Assembly: GCA_038211615.1 (NCBI GenBank)
Contig: JBBQVL010000007.1
Location: 1 to 64,000, forward strand
Length of the DNA: 64,000 nucleotides
Origin: DASWJZ01 sp038211615
GTDB taxonomy: Bacteria; Pseudomonadota; Alphaproteobacteria; Rhizobiales; Afifellaceae
Direction: 5' to 3'
Below are positions 59,855-64,000 of this stretch, piece by piece. Every line of letters starts with the position of its first letter. The stretch's first letter is position 1. The notes below the pieces were generated by a model. The model saw nothing but the letters and a program-made list of their open reading frames with translations. It was not told the origin of the DNA and searched no databases. Both the position numbers and the translations under genes were made by a program.

Positions 59855-60697
59855 ATGAGAGGCGATGCATGGACGATCCCGCTCCGTTCCGGCATGCGAT
59901 TTACTGCCCCTAGGATGGACGAGGAAGCGGTCTTCGGGGCGGGCGCGGCAGGAGTGCCGGCGACGGGCGAAAGGCTCTCCCCGGCCGCTCCCTCGCAGCC
60001 GGTTGACCGCTTCCTAACGACGGTCCTTAGTCCGCCAATGCTTGTCGATGAAAAAGCCGCGCTCGATCGCCTTGAGACCGCCTACCACGAAGCGGCCCAT
60101 GCCGTCGTCGGCATGTATTTCGGCTGGGACACGGACCACATCGAGATCAGCATTGGCGGAGGTGGGTTTTATCGGCCAGGCTACACTGGTCTCCCTATCG
60201 AGACGCAGGTGAACGAGGACATAATTGTAACCCTCGCCGGACGGCTCGGTGAGACGCTGATCGTCGGCGACCGGCGGGACGCAAGCGACCACTGGCTTCG
60301 ACAGGTGATTGAAAAATTGCGAGCTGGCGAGGAGGAGCATCACGACGACTTCATCGTCATGAGCCACCTCATGTCGGGTGACGTGAATGCCGCCGATGAG
60401 ATTCTGATCGATCAATTCCGCGCCTTTGAAGAGGAGACGGAGGAGCTGCTTCTCAGGCCCGACATTCGTGCGAAGATAGTCGCGCTCGCGGAAGCCCTTG
60501 CGCGTCGCAAAGACGGCCAGATGGGCGACGAAGCCATGGCGACGGTGGACGAGGCTGAAGATGCAGATCGACCGAGCGACGGTGCGATGCGTCGCCGGGA
60601 CTCAGCTGAGGCTGAGGCGATGGCCTTGCTGATAGGGCTTGACGACTCAACCACCGATCACCGACGGCCGGCGGTGGACGAGGATGCGCCGATGTAA
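59855..60697 (+). CDS. FtsH M41-like zinc metalloprotease domain without AAA module
   Basis: 280-aa protein with a zinc protease motif HEAAH at residues 78-82 in ETAYHEAAHAVVGMYFG, which matches the M41 (FtsH) motif. PGYTGLP, then IIVTLAGRLGETLI (LAGR with downstream Glu) and DASDHW, carrying the likely third zinc ligand Asp (about 145), follow as in FtsH. The AAA ATPase and transmembrane parts are missing, so it is a protease domain on its own. The C-terminal ~60 residues are acidic. Start uncertain: 59855, 59894 or 59915. Similar stand-alone M41-like proteins occur in accessory regions; role unknown. Confidence 0.72.
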   Translation: MRGDAWTIPLRSGMRFTAPRMDEEAVFGAGAAGVPATGERLSPAAPSQPVDRFLTTVLSPPMLVDEKAALDRLETAYHEAAHAVVGMYFGWDTDHIEISIGGGGFYRPGYTGLPIETQVNEDIIVTLAGRLGETLIVGDRRDASDHWLRQVIEKLRAGEEEHHDDFIVMSHLMSGDVNAADEILIDQFRAFEEETEELLLRPDIRAKIVALAEALARRKDGQMGDEAMATVDEAEDADRPSDGAMRRRDSAEAEAMALLIGLDDSTTDHRRPAVDEDAPM

Positions 60698-60707
60698 GTG
60701 AAATGGC

Positions 60708-60741
60708 TTTCTCAAAAACTGCTTGTGTGTCGGTTGAGAAA
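60708..60741 (+). promoter_or_regulatory. Inverted repeat upstream of the Panacea gene
   Basis: TTTCTCAA (60708-60715) and TTGAGAAA (60734-60741) are exact inverted repeats 18 bases apart, 79 bases before the start at 60820. Possible operator for autoregulation by the antitoxin. No evidence beyond symmetry and position. Confidence 0.35.
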
Positions 60742-60819
60742 CGGTATGCCCGGGACAAGGAATCAGCTAGTTCATGATTTGTTCTCGTCCCTTTCAGCCC
60801 TTGAACTTACCGAGGTTCG

Positions 60820-61326
60820 ATGGCTCCGTATGATGCACGGATGGTTGCCAATCACCTTCTGGATCTCGCTGACCAGAAGAAGCGACCATTGACCCAAGCC
60901 GCGCTCCTCAAAATCCTATATTTCTGTCACGGCTGGTATTTAGCGTGGAACGACGGGCCTCTTTGTGAAAACGATTTTGAGGCTTGGGAGTTAGGTCCGG
61001 TCGTTAAAGTCGTCCGCGATGCATTCAAATCATTTGGTCGCCAGCCGATCGACAGCCGCGCGAAGCGTTTCAATTTGAAAACCGGCGGGCATGAGGCGAT
61101 TCCCAATCAGATTTCTCCCCTAGACCGTGCCCTCATCGAGAAGGTCTTCGAGTTCTACTCTCAATTCTCGGCGCCCAAACTAATCAATATGACGCACGAG
61201 CCGGGGTCGCCATGGGACAAGCTCTGGAATTCTAAGGAGCCTGTCGCCCGTCTGGGGCTGCGAATAAAGAATGAGGAAATCCGCGCGCACTTCATGCGAG
61301 CATCTCGGCCCGAGAGGATGCTATAA
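60820..61326 (+). CDS. Panacea (SocA/DUF4065) domain antitoxin
   Basis: 168-aa protein made of a Panacea domain: ANHLLDLADQKKRPLTQAAL, LKILYFCHGWYLAWNDGPLC and FEAWELGPVVKVVRDAFKSF (each conserved in the family), then a helical tail. Panacea proteins (SocA and others) act as antitoxins for very varied toxins encoded next to them. GAGG lies 4 bases before the ATG at 60820; a start at 60841 is also possible. The gene lies in lower-GC DNA and precedes an unrecognised ORF by 38 bases, the layout of a toxin-antitoxin pair. Confidence 0.85.
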   Translation: MAPYDARMVANHLLDLADQKKRPLTQAALLKILYFCHGWYLAWNDGPLCENDFEAWELGPVVKVVRDAFKSFGRQPIDSRAKRFNLKTGGHEAIPNQISPLDRALIEKVFEFYSQFSAPKLINMTHEPGSPWDKLWNSKEPVARLGLRIKNEEIRAHFMRASRPERML

Positions 61327-61364
61327 GTTTCGCAGATGATTCATCGAATCAGTGAGGGTCGGTT

Positions 61365-62102
61365 ATGCCGGGCCTTTTTCTAGTGAATGCAATTGATGCG
61401 GGGCGCGCGCTCGGTCCTCGTTTGGAAGATGCAACGCCTGCCCAAGTCGAGCACTTCTTCCGGTCAGACTACTTGCTTCGGAAGGGCGGCAGCTTCAATC
61501 ACGACACGTCGATTTTCGCGACGGGCGATTTGTTCAGAGGGCGGATAACAATCCCCCAGGCTGAAACCTTCTGCCTTTCCAACGGTAGCGCCGCCGGCCG
61601 CGAGCAAAACGCTGCGATAATACGCGTTGTGGGCCCCTACGCTGTCGGACGCCTCTCTGTTGTGCACAAGGTTGGCTACATAGCCATTCCTGTTGGTCGC
61701 GCCCTCGGGCATACCATCTACATTGGCGTGAAGGCGCCATACGTCCGGGTTAATGACAGCGAAGCCCGGCTGGTGATCCCGGGATATCGGAAGACATTTA
61801 TCCCGAGCGACGAGCAGATCATTTTCCCCTGCTCCCTCGCTTCCAATCAGATTGCTCGCGATGACTTCGCAGGCGTGCTGCCGGAATATCTGTATGCGGG
61901 TCCGGGCGATGACGGTGAAGATCGTAAATTCAAAGCAGTGATCGGCTCGCCCGGCAGCGTTCTCCAGCGCGATCAGCTGGACGATCTCCTAAACGTATAC
62001 GTGAAGGGGATCGTGCGCATTCTGGAAGCGGGCGAGGGACTCAAGCCCGCAAGGCTCGCCGGCTACCGTATCATCGATCCTTCGCAATACAGGGGTCTAT
62101 GA
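61365..62102 (+). CDS. Unrecognised 245-aa protein, candidate Panacea-neutralised toxin
   Basis: 245-aa soluble protein with no signal or transmembrane segment and no family I recognise. GGSFNHDTSIFATGDLFRGR, IYIGVKAPYVRVN and IFPCSLASNQIARDDFAGVL are features to search with. The fold appears mixed alpha/beta. GAGGG precedes the ATG by 7 bases. It follows the Panacea antitoxin by 38 bases on the same strand, so it is a candidate toxin, but this rests on position only. It ends 40 bases before the convergent ATPase gene. Confidence 0.7.
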   Translation: MPGLFLVNAIDAGRALGPRLEDATPAQVEHFFRSDYLLRKGGSFNHDTSIFATGDLFRGRITIPQAETFCLSNGSAAGREQNAAIIRVVGPYAVGRLSVVHKVGYIAIPVGRALGHTIYIGVKAPYVRVNDSEARLVIPGYRKTFIPSDEQIIFPCSLASNQIARDDFAGVLPEYLYAGPGDDGEDRKFKAVIGSPGSVLQRDQLDDLLNVYVKGIVRILEAGEGLKPARLAGYRIIDPSQYRGL

Positions 62103-62142
62103 GCTACTACGCCAATTAGTTCGAATCGCGGAAAGCCGCACG

Positions 62143-64000
62143 CTATTTACCACTTTGTTTTCGATAATCCTTCACGCCGCAGTTGCAGGCCCAATCGTTG
62201 TCTCCGTGCTTCTGAATGAACGACCTGCAATCATCGCAATAGAGTGCGCTTCGAAGCTCCGCCAGCAGCTCGGCGAACACTCTAGTTTCTGCCGGGTCAA
62301 CGGCCGCTTCCGCTTCGTTATAATGAGCCCCGGTCGCATTCCTCACCCAGCCATTCGCGTCAAGCTTCTCAATTAGACTTGGGTGGTTCGCCTGAAACTT
62401 CGGATTTCTGCGAAGCTTGCTCGCGAGCGCGGGCCACATATTACCTATGTCGTGACCCCGCTTAAAACGAGCTGGTATTGCAACCTCTAAGGCTTCCGTT
62501 GCCTCCCGAAGGATGAATTCAAAAAAGCGACCGCCGGCTGCCGACAGTTCCTCAGGCGTCTTCGTTTCACGAATCTCAGCGACACAAATTCGATCCTGAT
62601 CGGTGGCAGCATCCCCGCGCGTCGGCCCGCGGTCTAAATCCCAACCGAGAAGCGCAAGATAGTTGTATCCGTTTCTACCAAATGCATTACGCACTCGATC
62701 ATAGAAGAAGCGGTCGTGCATTGTGATGATGATTTGATGGTCAGTGAACCTTGTAGCGAGGAGTGCCGCAATTCGCTCTCGATGCGCCGCATCAACTGAG
62801 TGCACCACATCGTCAAGAACAAGGAACTTGAAAGCAGGGAATTGGTCAGCTTCACGTCGACGAAGAGCAAGAAAGTAGCACAGGCCTAAGGTATCGAGAT
62901 GTGACTCACTGAAATAGAGAAGCGGCGGGCGCTCGCGACCGTAGAAGTCTGCTTGGAGGTTTACCGATCCATCCTCGGTCGGCCGCACCGCGAGCCGCGA
63001 GTTTGCTAGCTTCTCTCCGGGATGCACTCCCTCGTAGAACTCATTTGCAAGGTCAGAGACCTCATTTAATAAAACTTGGACGGTTGCCTTTCTTGCCTCA
63101 ACGGCGTGCGTATGGAGACGATTCAGTCCATTCGATTTCTGTCGTGCAGCGCCTGCCTTCATCATCTCTTGAAAGCAAGCTGTCCAATCCGCTCTGATGC
63201 TTTCCAGCATCGCTCGCGCTGTGAGCAGCCGCGTTCGCCGATCGCCTCCGCTATCGGCAACAATGCGTGCGTCGATTGCCTCTATGGCCGGGGCGTAGGA
63301 GCCAATCGTTGAACCCACACCATCGAGCCATTTCCCTAACCGCTCAGATGTTAGAGGGCCCCTTAGCCCTTCTGCAATCTCCTCCAAAAGTGAAAACGTC
63401 GTTTGATATTGGTCGGGTAGCGGATCCAGTGGTGCGTCATTCCATTCGGACAGGAATGAACGTAGGTTGACCGAAAGCTCACTGACTGGCCTCTCAAGCG
63501 CTGCGACCCGTTCGCGCACATTCGCCTTCGCGAGTGTGATTGCCGCGTCAGCAGCTATTCTCTCTGACAGCCGCTGCAGCAACGTCTCCCTATCGATTTC
63601 TTGTTCACAAACAGGGCAGATCGCCAAGGGCTGACCAGAGACGACCGTGTGGGCACGTTCGAGGAGCTCAGTTAGGATTGCCCCCTCATGGCCGCGAAGT
63701 TTCGTCTCCAAATCGCTTTGCGCAGATAGCAAAGCCTTCGCGAGCAGGGCCAAACCAGACGCTAGACCAAGCTTGGCAGCTTTGCCCTTCAAGGCACTTA
63801 GCTGCGCTAGTCGAGCATCGATCGTCGCTTCACCCAGCGCGCCTTTTACAGCTGCTTCCGCTGGCTCAAGTTCGCGAAGATTTTTGATTGCCTCGATCCC
63901 CGCCTCGCTCAATTGAGCATTAAGTCGATCACGCAATGTTTTGGCTGAAACCTCTGCGAATTTCGGCAGCTCAAAAATGAGCCTCAGCTTTTCCTGTCGC
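62143..64000 (-). CDS. SMC/Rad50-like ATPase with zinc hook, 5' part beyond the window
   Basis: Partial: the frame is open to the right edge, so the N-terminal Walker A is outside. About 618 residues are visible. A coiled coil holds a zinc-hook-like CPVC (ICPVCEQEIDRE). Then come a divergent ABC signature (LYFSESHLDTLGLCYFLALR), Walker B with FLVLDDVVHSVDAAHRE, and the H-loop IIITMHDRFFYD. The last ~30 residues form a Cys-rich ribbon (YCDDC, then WACNCG). This is the layout of RecN/SbcC/Rad50-type and defence ABC ATPases. No nuclease or other effector motif is recognised in the visible part. Lower GC than the flagellar region. Confidence 0.8.
   Translation of the reverse strand, partial: RQEKLRLIFELPKFAEVSAKTLRDRLNAQLSEAGIEAIKNLRELEPAEAAVKGALGEATIDARLAQLSALKGKAAKLGLASGLALLAKALLSAQSDLETKLRGHEGAILTELLERAHTVVSGQPLAICPVCEQEIDRETLLQRLSERIAADAAITLAKANVRERVAALERPVSELSVNLRSFLSEWNDAPLDPLPDQYQTTFSLLEEIAEGLRGPLTSERLGKWLDGVGSTIGSYAPAIEAIDARIVADSGGDRRTRLLTARAMLESIRADWTACFQEMMKAGAARQKSNGLNRLHTHAVEARKATVQVLLNEVSDLANEFYEGVHPGEKLANSRLAVRPTEDGSVNLQADFYGRERPPLLYFSESHLDTLGLCYFLALRRREADQFPAFKFLVLDDVVHSVDAAHRERIAALLATRFTDHQIIITMHDRFFYDRVRNAFGRNGYNYLALLGWDLDRGPTRGDAATDQDRICVAEIRETKTPEELSAAGGRFFEFILREATEALEVAIPARFKRGHDIGNMWPALASKLRRNPKFQANHPSLIEKLDANGWVRNATGAHYNEAEAAVDPAETRVFAELLAELRSALYCDDCRSFIQKHGDNDWACNCGVKDYRKQSGK

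Noticed and set aside
59586..59870. 94-aa - strand frame
   Set aside because: Covers an intergenic region and the start of two divergent genes; no family or ribosome-binding site.
60698..60892. 64-aa + strand frame before the Panacea gene
   Set aside because: Overlaps the Panacea start in another frame and has no ribosome-binding site.
1..64000. CRISPR array, rRNA or insertion sequence
   Set aside because: No regularly spaced direct repeats, rRNA-like stretches or transposase genes were seen anywhere in the window.

Overview
The window is GC-rich chromosomal DNA from an alphaproteobacterium, almost certainly of the order Hyphomicrobiales (Rhizobiales). The diagnostic evidence is a large flagellar cluster in rhizobial/Brucella order: ftcR/rem, motC, motE, the MotD-type fliK, flaF, flbT, a short flgD and a DUF1217 protein. 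Supporting evidence is the petABC-mtnP-apt neighbourhood and a DUF768-like small protein. The genus cannot be fixed from sequence alone.

Layout. 0-2.8 kb: rplY, pth and ychF (translation genes, + strand). 2.8-5.1 kb: a large secreted Asp-box protein with a C-terminal P domain (-). 5.3-6.3 kb: two tandem MaoC-type hotdog dehydratases (+). 6.3-12.4 kb (all -): cytochrome bc1 (petA, petB, petC), mtnP, two small unknown genes, apt and a secreted HAD acid phosphatase. 12.9-15.5 kb: a DUF768-like protein, an ABC exporter and trmL. 15.6-20.6 kb (+): a four-gene envelope glycosylation operon (two tandem GT39-like transferases, a DPM1-like GT2, an AglD-like membrane protein), with every junction overlapping. 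20.6-22.2 kb: an HdeD-like membrane protein and hemF.

22.2-56.9 kb is the flagellar cluster. In transcription order on the minus strand it runs motA-fliM-(DUF6468-like)-fliN-fliG-flhB-unknown; flgB-flgC-fliE-flgG-flgA-flgI-motE-flgH-fliL-fliP; flagellin; fliF-fliH-like-motB-motC-fliK-lytic transglycosylase; ftcR; flgE-flgK-flgL-flaF-flbT-flgD-fliQ; flhA-fliR-fliJ-like-rod-binding-flgN-like-unknown-pilZ. A divergent + strand unit carries DUF1217-flgF-fliI. Nearly every structural part is here: C ring, MS ring, rod, P/L rings, hook, hook-filament junction, filament, export gate, ATPase and stator. No fliD, fliS or chemotaxis genes were seen. A short motif, CTTGCGCG-like on the + strand, lies in the gap before the first gene of each minus-strand unit. 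A perfect CtrA-type site (TTAA-N7-TTAA) lies in an AT-rich gap upstream of ftcR. The flagellin leader contains two hairpins that could be FlbT targets.

56.9-64 kb: a membrane adenylate/guanylate cyclase with a haem-c type sensor domain, then a homocysteine S-methyltransferase-like gene. From about 59.8 kb base composition drops and the content becomes accessory: an M41-like HExxH protein without an AAA domain, a Panacea-domain antitoxin followed by an unrecognised 245-aa protein (candidate toxin), and, convergent to them, the C-terminal part of a zinc-hook SMC-like ATPase that runs off the right edge. This right end looks like a toxin-antitoxin/defence island.
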